A stretch of DNA of 8,308 nt from Rhodobacterales bacterium CG2_30_65_12 (GTDB lineage: Bacteria; Pseudomonadota; Alphaproteobacteria; Rhodobacterales; Rhodobacteraceae). The notes beneath the pieces are model-generated. The model saw only the letters and a list, made by a program, of their open reading frames with translations, was not told the origin of the DNA and made no database searches. The DNA lies in assembly GCA_001873585.1 (NCBI GenBank), contig MNZL01000114.1:1-8308 (forward strand), given 5' to 3'. Shown here in pieces: positions 1 to 5,294 of the stretch (within the stretch, counting starts at the first letter, position 1; each line of letters starts with the position of its first letter). Made by a program: the position numbers and the translations under genes.

Positions 1-2143
1 TCCCCGGCCGCCCCGCCGTGCTCCTCCCCTTGACCGCGCCCTTCACGGCCGCTTCCGCCGCCGCTTCCACCGCCGATTGCCTTGCCAGCGGGTCATCCGC
101 CACCGCCAGCTCCACCGCTTCGAGCCGGTGGATCTCGTCGCGCAGCCTTGCGGCTTCCTCGAACTCCAGGTTCTCCGCCGCCTTGCGCATATCCGTGCGC
201 AAAGCCTCCAGATGCGCGGCAAGGTTCGCGCCGACCATCGCCTTGTCGACCTTCACGGTGACGCGGCTCATGTCGGTGTCGCCCTCGTACAGGCCCGCCA
301 GCACATCGTCGACGTTCTTGCGGATCGTCTCGGGCGTGATCCCGTGCTTAACGTTGTAGGCAACCTGCCTCGCCCGCCGCCGGTCGGTTTCGGCCAGTGC
401 GCGCTCCATGCTGCCGGTGATACGGTCGGCATACATGATCACCCGCCCTTCGGCGTTGCGCGCGGCGCGGCCGATGGTCTGGATCAGCGAGGTCTCGGAG
501 CGCAGGAAGCCTTCCTTGTCGGCATCGAGGATGGCCACCAGCCCGCATTCGGGAATGTCGAGCCCCTCGCGCAACAGGTTGATGCCGATCAGCACATCGA
601 ACGCGCCGAGCCGCAGATCGCGCAGGATCTCGATGCGCTCGATCGTATCGATATCCGAATGCATGTAGCGCACGCGGATGCCCTGTTCGTGCATGTATTC
701 GGTGAGGTCTTCGGCCATGCGCTTGGTGAGGGTGGTCACCAGCGTGCGCATTCCGGCGGCAGAGACGCGCCGCACCTCGTCGAGCAGATCGTCCACCTGC
801 ATTTCCACCGGGCGGATTTCTACCTGCGGATCGAGCAGGCCGGTGGGGCGGATCACCTGCTCGGTAAACACGCCGCCGGTGCGCTCAAGCTCCCAGCGGC
901 CCGGAGTAGCGGAGACGAAAACGCTCTGCGGCCGCATCGCGTCCCATTCCTCGAACTTGAGGGGGCGGTTATCCATGCAAGAAGGCAGGCGAAAGCCGTG
1001 CTCGGCCAGCGTCATCTTGCGCCGGAAGTCGCCCTTGTACATGCCGCCGATCTGCGGCACCGAAACGTGGGACTCATCGGCAAATACCAGCGCGTTGTCG
1101 GGGATATACTCAAACAGCGTGGGCGGCGGCTCACCGGGCGCGCGCCCGGTCAGGTAGCGTGAATAGTTTTCGATGCCGCTGCAATGCCCGGTGGCTTCCA
1201 GCATTTCGAGATCAAACCGGGTGCGTTGCTCCAGCCGCTGCGCTTCGAGCAATTTTCCCTCCGCCTCGAATTCGGCGAGGCGCCTTTGCAGCTCTTCTTT
1301 GATCCCCTTCATCGCCTGTTTCAGCGTCGGCGTCGGGGTAACGTAGTGCGAATTGGCGTAAATGCGCACCTTGTCGAGCGCATCGGTCTTGGCACCGGTA
1401 AGGGTGTCGAACTCGGTGATCGCCTCCAGCTCTTCGCCGAAAAACGAAAACCGCCAGCCGCGATCTTCGAGGTGGGATGGCCAGACCTCAAGGCTATCGC
1501 CGCGCACCCGGAAGGTGCCGCGCGCGAAGGCGTTATCGTTTCGTTTATACTGCTGGGCGATCAGATCGCGCATCACTTCGCGCTGGTCGTATTCGGTGCC
1601 GACCACGAGATCCTGGCTCATCGCGGTATAGGTTTCGGGGCTGCCGATACCGTAGATGCAGCTTACCGAGGCGACGATGATCACGTCGTCGCGCTCCAGT
1701 AGCGCACGGGTGGCGGAGTGGCGCATCCGGTCGATCTGCTCGTTGATCTGGCTTTCCTTCTCGATGAAGGTATCGGTGCGGGCGACGTAGGCCTCGGGCT
1801 GATAATAATCGTAGTAGCTGACGAAATACTCCACCGCGTTCTCGGGAAAGAAGCTCTTGAACTCGCCGTAGAGCTGGGCGGCGAGCGTTTTGTTGGGGGC
1901 GAGGATGATCGCCGGGCGCTGGGTTTCTTCGATCACCTTGGCCATGGTGAAGGTCTTGCCGGTGCCGGTGGCGCCAAGCAGCACCTGGTCGCGCTCGCCC
2001 GTGTTTACCCCGGCGGAAAGTTCGGCAATGGCGGTAGGCTGGTCGCCGGCGGGCTCGAAGCTGCTGTGCATCACGAAGGGTTTGCCGCCTTCGAGCTTGG
2101 GGCGCTTGGCGGGGGCGGGCTGGGTCAGCGGCGCAGTGGTCAT
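1..2143 (-). CDS. uvrB: UvrABC excinuclease subunit B (C-terminus cut by window edge)
   Basis: UvrB is the damage-verifying subunit of nucleotide excision repair. It is loaded onto DNA by UvrA, opens the helix at the lesion, and recruits UvrC for dual incision in the cytoplasm. In the 714 residues visible I can read the Walker A motif GATGTGKT (57-64), the beta-hairpin with YFVSYYDYYQPEAYV (about 104-118) that clamps one DNA strand, the DESH Walker B motif (356-359), helicase motif VI with QTIGRAARN (555-563), and a C-terminal UVR motif rich in EFEEAARLRDEI (about 655-680) that contacts UvrC. All domains are therefore present and only the last few residues lie beyond base 1. The ATG at 2143 is chosen because AGGAG (2151-2155, minus strand) sits 7 bases upstream. 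A LexA box touches that ribosome binding site, so SOS control is expected. Identification is secure; the stop codon is not seen. Confidence 0.98.
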   Translation of the reverse strand, partial: MTTAPLTQPAPAKRPKLEGGKPFVMHSSFEPAGDQPTAIAELSAGVNTGERDQVLLGATGTGKTFTMAKVIEETQRPAIILAPNKTLAAQLYGEFKSFFPENAVEYFVSYYDYYQPEAYVARTDTFIEKESQINEQIDRMRHSATRALLERDDVIIVASVSCIYGIGSPETYTAMSQDLVVGTEYDQREVMRDLIAQQYKRNDNAFARGTFRVRGDSLEVWPSHLEDRGWRFSFFGEELEAITEFDTLTGAKTDALDKVRIYANSHYVTPTPTLKQAMKGIKEELQRRLAEFEAEGKLLEAQRLEQRTRFDLEMLEATGHCSGIENYSRYLTGRAPGEPPPTLFEYIPDNALVFADESHVSVPQIGGMYKGDFRRKMTLAEHGFRLPSCMDNRPLKFEEWDAMRPQSVFVSATPGRWELERTGGVFTEQVIRPTGLLDPQVEIRPVEMQVDDLLDEVRRVSAAGMRTLVTTLTKRMAEDLTEYMHEQGIRVRYMHSDIDTIERIEILRDLRLGAFDVLIGINLLREGLDIPECGLVAILDADKEGFLRSETSLIQTIGRAARNAEGRVIMYADRITGSMERALAETDRRRARQVAYNVKHGITPETIRKNVDDVLAGLYEGDTDMSRVTVKVDKAMVGANLAAHLEALRTDMRKAAENLEFEEAARLRDEIHRLEAVELAVADDPLARQSAVEAAAEAAVKGAVKGRSTAGRPG

Positions 2144-2155
2144 GGCGGATCTCCT

Positions 2156-2170
2156 GTTCGCCCTATGTTC
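2156..2170 (-). promoter_or_regulatory. LexA (SOS) box in front of uvrB
   Basis: The plus strand reads GTTC, seven bases, GTTC (2156-2159 and 2167-2170), which on the uvrB strand is GAAC-N7-GAAC. This is the direct-repeat LexA operator known for Alphaproteobacteria, different from the palindromic CTGT-N8-ACAG of Escherichia coli. It lies 12 bases from the uvrB ATG and directly abuts the AGGAG ribosome binding site. LexA bound here would cover the early transcribed region or block elongation. A chance match of eight fixed bases exactly in front of an SOS-type repair gene is unlikely. Confidence 0.85.
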
Positions 2171-2261
2171 GTGCCGTTTCATCGGCGGCGCAAGGGCCGG
2201 CTGTGGCGGGGGAGGTGCGCGACCTTGCCACGCACGGCTCGGCAGAGGCGGGCGGGCTGCG

Positions 2262-2350
2262 GCAATTGTTAACAAAGTATTACTACCTGGGATGGTTTTG
2301 TATGCAATTTGCTACAACTATAAGGGTATTTTTCTGTTGATTTCTATATC
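2262..2350. promoter_or_regulatory. AT-rich block with promoter-like hexamers, probably divergent promoters
   Basis: This roughly 90-base stretch is much richer in A and T than everything around it and lies between the divergent uvrB and complex I genes. On the plus strand, TATAAG at 2319-2324 could be a -10 (with TTGTAT 15 bases or TTTTGT 17 bases upstream), starting transcription near 2331. Alternatively TTGATT (2337-2342) with TAGGGT (2361-2366, 18-base spacer) would start near 2373. On the minus strand, TTGCAT with TAGTAA (16 bases) or TAATAC (19 bases) downstream could serve uvrB. A perfect 10-bp palindrome, TTGTTAACAA, lies at 2266-2275. None of the hexamer pairs is strong, so the block is supported but the exact promoters are not. 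Confidence 0.4.
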
Positions 2351-2358
2351 AGCCGCAG

Positions 2359-2510
2359 GCTAGGGTCTGATTGCAAGCAGCAGACCAGGCTGCCGGCCCC
2401 GACGAACACCCACCCCACCCCTAGCTCCCTCGTCGGCGGCCGGCAGCCAACCTGCCGGACCAGATTTCCGCCCACCCCGTTTTCGGCTTGCGAAAGCGGG
2501 GTTCTTTCTG
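2359..2510 (+). ncRNA. Structured RNA candidate: small RNA or leader of the complex I gene
   Basis: The plus strand can fold into an 18-bp stem with one bulged base (2388-2405 with 2430-2448), closing a 24-base loop (2406-2429) made almost only of C and A with runs such as CCACCCCACCCC. A smaller hairpin precedes it (GGTCTG 2364-2369 with CAGACC 2381-2386). GCTAGGG (2359-2365) is perfectly complementary to CCCTAGC (2419-2425) inside the big loop, so a pseudoknot is possible. CTGCCGG occurs twice (2390-2396 and 2452-2458) and both copies match CCGGCAG (2440-2446), giving mutually exclusive pairings. The unit ends in an intrinsic terminator. C-rich loops that mimic anti-Shine-Dalgarno sequence are known in alphaproteobacterial small RNAs such as the CcsR group, but I do not recognise this RNA as any named family. 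If transcription starts near 2373 the first strands would be excluded. Confidence 0.45.
2475..2509 (+). terminator. Rho-independent terminator, plus strand
   Basis: CCCCGTTTTCG (2475-2485) pairs with CGAAAGCGGGG (2491-2501) through 11 base pairs including one G-U, closing a 5-base loop GCTTG, followed by TTCTTTCT (2502-2509). This is a textbook intrinsic terminator shape. It lies upstream of, and in the same direction as, the complex I accessory gene, ending about 30 bases before that gene's ribosome binding site. It therefore either ends a separate small RNA or acts as an attenuator. Confidence 0.75.
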
Positions 2511-2551
2511 GATAACCCTAGGCATTACCCGTCAGGATGAAGGAGACGCCC

Positions 2552-2863
2552 ATGCGCGCCCGTATCTACCAGCCCGCGCGGAACGCGATGACCTCCGGTC
2601 AGGCCCGGACAAAAACCTGGGTGCTCGAATTTGCGCCCGACGGCGGCAAGGCGATCGACCCGCTGATGGGCTGGACCGGCTCAGCCGATACCCAACAACA
2701 GGTGCGCATCCGGTTTTCCACCCAGCAGGCAGCGCTCGATTACGCGGCGGAACGCGGGATCGAGGCCACCGTGACCGAGCCGCACAAGCGCAAGTTCAAC
2801 GTCCGCCCCGGTGGCTACGGTGAAAACTTTGCGCCCGGCCGGCGCTCGGCCTGGACCCACTGA
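2552..2863 (+). CDS. NDUFS4-like accessory subunit of respiratory complex I (ETC complex I subunit)
   Basis: The 103-residue product matches the small family called ETC complex I subunit conserved region, homologous to mitochondrial NDUFS4 (the 18 kDa/AQDQ subunit). It is expected to sit on the peripheral arm of NADH:quinone oxidoreductase on the cytoplasmic side and stabilise the NADH-oxidising module; an orthologue is known as a supernumerary subunit in Paracoccus denitrificans. Family marks seen are the N-terminal ARIYQPARNAMTSG with a following TWVLEF strand, the central GWTGSADTQQQVRIRF, an alanine-rich helix (AALDYAAERG), and the YGENF segment near the C-terminus. There is no signal peptide or membrane helix. 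The ATG at 2552 has AAGGAG (2540-2545) six bases upstream; the in-frame ATG at 2537 has no ribosome binding site. No other nuo gene is in the window, so it is an orphan. A structured RNA and terminator lie directly upstream. Confidence 0.9.
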   Translation: MRARIYQPARNAMTSGQARTKTWVLEFAPDGGKAIDPLMGWTGSADTQQQVRIRFSTQQAALDYAAERGIEATVTEPHKRKFNVRPGGYGENFAPGRRSAWTH

Positions 2864-2985
2864 GGCAACACCGCGAGCGCGGAGCGCGGCGTGGCCCCCG
2901 GCGGCGATCCGTCAGCATCCGCATCATGCAACGCGATGTTTGCCCTGCGGGCCGTCGATTTGAGTATTTTTCCCAGGAAAAAGGC
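2864..2985. other. Convergent intergenic gap with a GAGTATTTTT element
   Basis: The two flanking genes converge here. The stretch 2956-2984 reads CGATTTGAG, then TATTTTT, CCCA, and GGAAAAAGG, giving the inverted repeat TTTTTC (2967-2972) with GAAAAA (2977-2982). From memory, GATTTGAGTATTTTT followed by a purine-rich run is very common in intergenic regions of Rhodobacteraceae; I cannot verify that here. It might serve as a weak bidirectional terminator, but there is no GC-rich stem directly in front of the T run. A short GCCC-TGC-GGGC hairpin is at 2942-2952. Confidence 0.45.
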
Positions 2986-3750
2986 TTAGCCGCCGAAAAA
3001 GGCGCGCGCCGTCGCCTCGAAGTCTCGGGGTTTGTCCGCGTGCAGCCAATGGCCGGTGCCGGGCAGCCTGGCCTGTTGGGCGTTCGGAAACAGCGCCTTG
3101 ATCGCCGCGCGGTGTTCGGGGCGGATGTAGTCCGACAGCCCGCCCGCGAGAAACAGGGTAGGGCCCGCAAAGCTGGCGTCGATCTGCGGGAAATCCAGGA
3201 TCGTCGGCAATTCGTGGTCGAGCACGTCGAGATTGAGCCGCCAGCGCTTTTGCTTCACGTCGAGCGATTGCAGCAGGAAGGCGCGCACGCTCGGGCTGTC
3301 GATCTCGGCGGCCAGCGCGCGGTCGGCCTCGCCACGGGTGTGCACCTGCGCAAGGTCGAGCCGCTTCATCGCCGCGATCAGGTTATGGTGGCTGGTGCCG
3401 TGGCTGTAGGGCACCGGGGCGATATCGGCGACCAGCAGGCGGCGCACCCGCGCGGGCCGGGTCAGCGCCAGCACCATCGCCGCCTTGCCCCCCATCGAAT
3501 GCCCGATCACGTCGGCCACGCCGCCGATCTCGCCGATTACCATATCGAGGTCGGCTGCCATCTCCGGGTAGGACTGGCTCTGGGCGCGGAACGATGTGCC
3601 GTGGTTGCGCAGATCGACCGTCACCGTGCGGCGGGTTTCGGCGAGGTGCTTGGCGATCGCACCCCAGTTGCGCCCCGAGCCGAACAGGCCGTGGACGATC
3701 AGGATCGGCGGCTTGGCCGTATCGGTTCCAAACTGTTGCATCGCCAGCAT
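2986..3750 (-). CDS. Alpha/beta-fold hydrolase, YbfF/ABHD11-like esterase
   Basis: The 254-residue product is a cytoplasmic serine hydrolase of the alpha/beta fold; relatives (E. coli YbfF, mitochondrial ABHD11) hydrolyse short acyl esters or thioesters, and the physiological substrate is uncertain. Visible motifs are the oxyanion-hole segment HGLFGSGRNW (20-29), VDLRNHG (45-51), the nucleophile elbow GHSMGG with Ser85, the acid in GLSDYIRPEH (Asp207) and the catalytic His234 in GHWLH. Length fits the family exactly. The open frame continues upstream to 4233, but the homologous region begins at the ATG at 3750 (MLAMQQ) and the upstream part is antisense to another gene. No Shine-Dalgarno sequence precedes 3750 or the alternative ATG at 3741, and a possible promoter lies so close that the mRNA may be leaderless. 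There is no signal peptide. It stands alone, convergent with the complex I gene and divergent from the next gene. Confidence 0.93.
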   Translation of the reverse strand: MLAMQQFGTDTAKPPILIVHGLFGSGRNWGAIAKHLAETRRTVTVDLRNHGTSFRAQSQSYPEMAADLDMVIGEIGGVADVIGHSMGGKAAMVLALTRPARVRRLLVADIAPVPYSHGTSHHNLIAAMKRLDLAQVHTRGEADRALAAEIDSPSVRAFLLQSLDVKQKRWRLNLDVLDHELPTILDFPQIDASFAGPTLFLAGGLSDYIRPEHRAAIKALFPNAQQARLPGTGHWLHADKPRDFEATARAFFGG

Positions 3751-3756
3751 GGGGCC

Positions 3757-3784
3757 AACATACGCGCGAAGCGTTGAGCCGCAA
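3757..3784 (-). promoter_or_regulatory. Candidate promoter of the hydrolase gene, implying a leaderless mRNA
   Basis: On the minus strand TTGCGG (3784-3779) and TATGTT (3762-3757) are separated by 16 bases, a plausible -35/-10 pair. Transcription would start about 6-7 bases downstream, practically on the ATG at 3750. This agrees with the lack of a Shine-Dalgarno sequence there. The hexamers are only moderate matches, so this is a proposal. Confidence 0.35.
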
Positions 3785-3822
3785 GATGCCTTGGCATAAG
3801 CTGGTGTGGAGGGGGAGGGGTG

Positions 3823-4185
3823 ATGGATTTCGAGGCGCGGGCCGAGCGGCTGGCCCGATTGATCGAAGAGCGGCTCGACGTGCGTGGCCACGGGCTTGCG
3901 GCCAAGCTCGGCCGGGGCGGGCGCAAGCTGCCGCGTGCGGTGCGCGAGGCCGGCGAACAGCTCCTTCTGGCCGAGCGCATGGCGGCAAACCCGAAGCTCG
4001 CCCGGCAGGTGGATGACGCCCGGATAGCCGCCGCCTGCGAAGCGGCCGAGCACGCCCTGGAGCGGATCGACCCCTGGGAGCGGCGCAAGACCTTCGCGGT
4101 CAACTGGCTTGCCGGCAATGCCTTCAACATTCTCATGGTTCTGGCGCTGGCGCTTGCGGCCATAGCCTGGCGCGGATTGCTTTGA
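3823..4185 (+). CDS. Conserved hypothetical protein with C-terminal membrane anchor
   Basis: I do not recognise a functional family with certainty; similar small proteins of unknown function occur, as I recall, in Rhodobacteraceae. The 120-residue product is highly charged and helical over residues 1-90 (many Arg, Glu and Ala, for example EARAERLARLIEERL), includes a glycine/basic segment (HGLAAKLGRGGRKLP, about 23-37), and ends in a single hydrophobic helix of about 18 residues (about 99-116) followed by a short WRGLL tail. It is thus probably a tail-anchored inner membrane protein with a cytoplasmic head. The ATG at 3823 is preceded by a long purine run with two GGAGG motifs (3808-3812 and 3814-3818), spaced 10 and 4 bases; a GTG at 3820 is also in frame but overlaps this run. 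TTGAGC at 3774-3779 could be its -35. The upstream neighbour is divergent, and nothing shows a shared function. Confidence 0.8.
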   Translation: MDFEARAERLARLIEERLDVRGHGLAAKLGRGGRKLPRAVREAGEQLLLAERMAANPKLARQVDDARIAAACEAAEHALERIDPWERRKTFAVNWLAGNAFNILMVLALALAAIAWRGLL

Positions 4186-4274
4186 GCCGGTGCAGAACGC
4201 GGCCACAAGTGCGGGCCTGTCTGCCCAGACCACACGGCATGGGCGATTTCTTGCTTATCGAATTAAATCATGTC

Positions 4275-4301
4275 TGGGCCAGAGCCCAAAAAAATGGCCC
4301 A
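4275..4301. repeat. Inverted repeat TGGGCCA / TGGCCCA around an A7 run
   Basis: TGGGCCA (4275-4281) and TGGCCCA (4295-4301) are exact reverse complements separated by 13 bases that include seven consecutive A. An alternative short hairpin, GGGC-CAGA-GCCC, lies inside. On the minus strand the A run reads as T7 but falls in the loop, so this is not a classical terminator. It lies about 90 bases after the stop of the 120-residue gene. Function unknown. Confidence 0.4.
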
Positions 4302-4394
4302 TCCCGGGCGCGTAGCCCAATCTGAATCACAGCACACGCGGCGGCAATATTCTCTTTCATCGCAGTTTGTTACGGTGAAAAATCGCGGATCGAC

Positions 4395-4423
4395 AGGAAC
4401 TGCGCTGGGCCTCGCAGCTTCCT
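4395..4423. repeat. Hairpin-forming inverted repeat in the non-coding gap
   Basis: AGGAACTGCG (4395-4404) pairs with CGCAGCTTCCT (4413-4423) through ten base pairs with one bulged C, around an 8-base loop. No T run follows in either direction, so it does not look like an intrinsic terminator. It could be part of an unrecognised RNA or a protein-binding dyad. Confidence 0.35.
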
Positions 4424-4502
4424 CGTCCGGCAAATCCGGCCCTGCCACAACGCGCTGAAGTGATGCCAAACACACTTTTCGGCGCCGTATTGAGTCGCCT
4501 GA

Positions 4503-4531
4503 TTGCGACACTAATTGTACGCGCGTAAAGT
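4503..4531 (+). promoter_or_regulatory. Candidate sigma-70-type promoter of the Hint-like gene
   Basis: TTGCGA (4503-4508) and TAAAGT (4526-4531) are separated by exactly 17 bases. Transcription would start near 4538, leaving a leader of about 90 bases before the ATG at 4630. The -10 is overlapped by the inverted repeat described next, which could be an operator. Confidence 0.4.
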
Positions 4532-4540
4532 TATGTACAA
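4515..4540. promoter_or_regulatory. Inverted repeat TTGTAC-N14-GTACAA, possible operator
   Basis: TTGTAC (4515-4520) and GTACAA (4535-4540) are perfect reverse complements with 14 bases between them. The half-site centres are 20 bases apart, about two helical turns, a spacing compatible with a dimeric regulator. The element straddles the proposed -10 box and start point of the gene at 4630. I do not recognise the cognate regulator. Confidence 0.35.
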
Positions 4541-4629
4541 AAACAATCTCGCGTCCCCCTGTAGCGGTTCTCGTAGTTTTTTGCCCTGCGCCCCTCCCCC
4601 ATGCAAACCTTGAAAGAACGATATCGAAA

Positions 4630-5289
4630 ATGTTTCCATTTCACCGGCGCGTCTGCGCCCGCATGCTATCAGATATAGGCTGTTCCTTTTGTGGGGGCAT
4701 CGGCTTTGTCGAAGGTACGCCGATCCGGCTTGCGTCCGGCTCTCGCGTGGTCGAAACATTGAGCCGCGAAGATCGCATTCAGGTGTCGCCAACGGCGGCG
4801 ATGAACCCGTCGGCCGTGCAACAAAGGGAGATCTGGCTGGACCCTTTTGATTGTCCGGCTGTGGTGCGTCCTCTCCTGGTGCCGCCGGGCGCCTTGGGGA
4901 ACCAAACCGAATTTCTGCTGCAGCAGGATATGCGCGTGATCATGCATGATTCCGACCTTGTTGACGCAATCGGCACTGGCTTCGTATCCGTGCGCGCGGC
5001 CGACCTTGAAGCGTTTCGCAAGATACGCCTTGCCGACCCGCCGAAACGCGCCCGGTTGATCACCGTTGCGTTTGAAGCGGAACAGATGGTGGAGGTGGCT
5101 GGCGGAGCCTGGGTGATTTGCCCGCCGCTGACGCGCGATATCGGCGCCATGATCCGCAACGATACGTCGGTTTCGGTCATCGACGGCCAAAAAGTGTGCC
5201 ATCTGACATCATCGGGGTCCGACGCGTTTCTGGCCATGCAGGAAGCCCTGCCAAATGCCGGGGCGCCCCAGCCGCTGCGGTTAGCGTGA
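4630..5289 (+). CDS. Hint-domain (Hedgehog/intein type) protein with degenerate active site
   Basis: The 219-residue product resembles the Hint_2 domain common in Rhodobacteraceae. The match runs from GFVEGTPIRLASGSRVVETL (25-44, compare the family pattern CFxxGTxIxTxxGxxxVExL), through PLLVPPGALGN (81-91, family: P-hydrophobic-GALG), the LLQQDMRVIM segment (96-105, family: LxVSPDHRxLL), GFVSVRAADL (117-126, family: EVLVxAxxL) and a late VEVAGGAWV (family: VxAxGxWxES). Active family members use the first Cys and a His for autoproteolysis; here the Cys is Gly25 and the His of SPDH is Met101, so self-cleavage is not expected. Two other Cys (18 and 21) lie just before. No signal peptide, repeat region or membrane helix is visible, and the usual large N-terminal passenger is absent. 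The ATG at 4630 has only a weak upstream GAAAGAA. Its stop is 5 bases from that of the convergent PLP enzyme. Family assignment is by pattern only. Confidence 0.65.
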   Translation: MFPFHRRVCARMLSDIGCSFCGGIGFVEGTPIRLASGSRVVETLSREDRIQVSPTAAMNPSAVQQREIWLDPFDCPAVVRPLLVPPGALGNQTEFLLQQDMRVIMHDSDLVDAIGTGFVSVRAADLEAFRKIRLADPPKRARLITVAFEAEQMVEVAGGAWVICPPLTRDIGAMIRNDTSVSVIDGQKVCHLTSSGSDAFLAMQEALPNAGAPQPLRLA

Positions 5290-5294
5290 ACCGT

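Larger units (their letters stand above)
4186..4629. other. 444-base gap without a convincing gene
   Basis: This region is less GC-rich than its neighbours and holds no gene I can support. The only open frames (82 codons on the minus strand from a GTG at 4511, and 62 codons on the plus strand from 4270) lack ribosome binding sites and recognisable composition. It contains the dyads at 4275-4301 and 4395-4423, a promoter candidate at 4503-4531 overlapped by a TTGTAC/GTACAA inverted repeat, and then about 90 bases that would be the 5' leader of the gene starting at 4630. Confidence 0.6.

Noticed and set aside
77..1162. 361-codon open frame on the plus strand
   Set aside because: It is antisense to uvrB and arises from GC-rich third codon positions; uvrB is unmistakable on the other strand.
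2371..2400. Resemblance of AAGCAGCAGACCAGGC to the conserved loop of SRP (4.5S) RNA
   Set aside because: The GGUCAGG-type partner strand and the symmetric SRP helix 8 are absent.
2537..2551. Earlier in-frame ATG for the complex I accessory subunit
   Set aside because: No Shine-Dalgarno sequence in front, whereas AAGGAG stands six bases before the ATG at 2552, and family proteins start at that point.
3820..3822. GTG start for the 120-residue protein
   Set aside because: It overlaps the purine-rich ribosome binding region and is immediately followed by an ATG.
3751..4233. Upstream extension of the hydrolase frame to 415 codons
   Set aside because: The extension is antisense to the 120-residue gene and has low-complexity shadow composition; family homology begins at 3750.
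4275..4301. Dyad with A7/T7 run as a rho-independent terminator
   Set aside because: The A/T run lies in the loop, not after the stem, on either strand.
4263..4511. 82-codon minus-strand frame and the overlapping 62-codon plus-strand frame at 4270-4458
   Set aside because: No ribosome binding site, GTG start for the former, and no recognisable domain or codon pattern.
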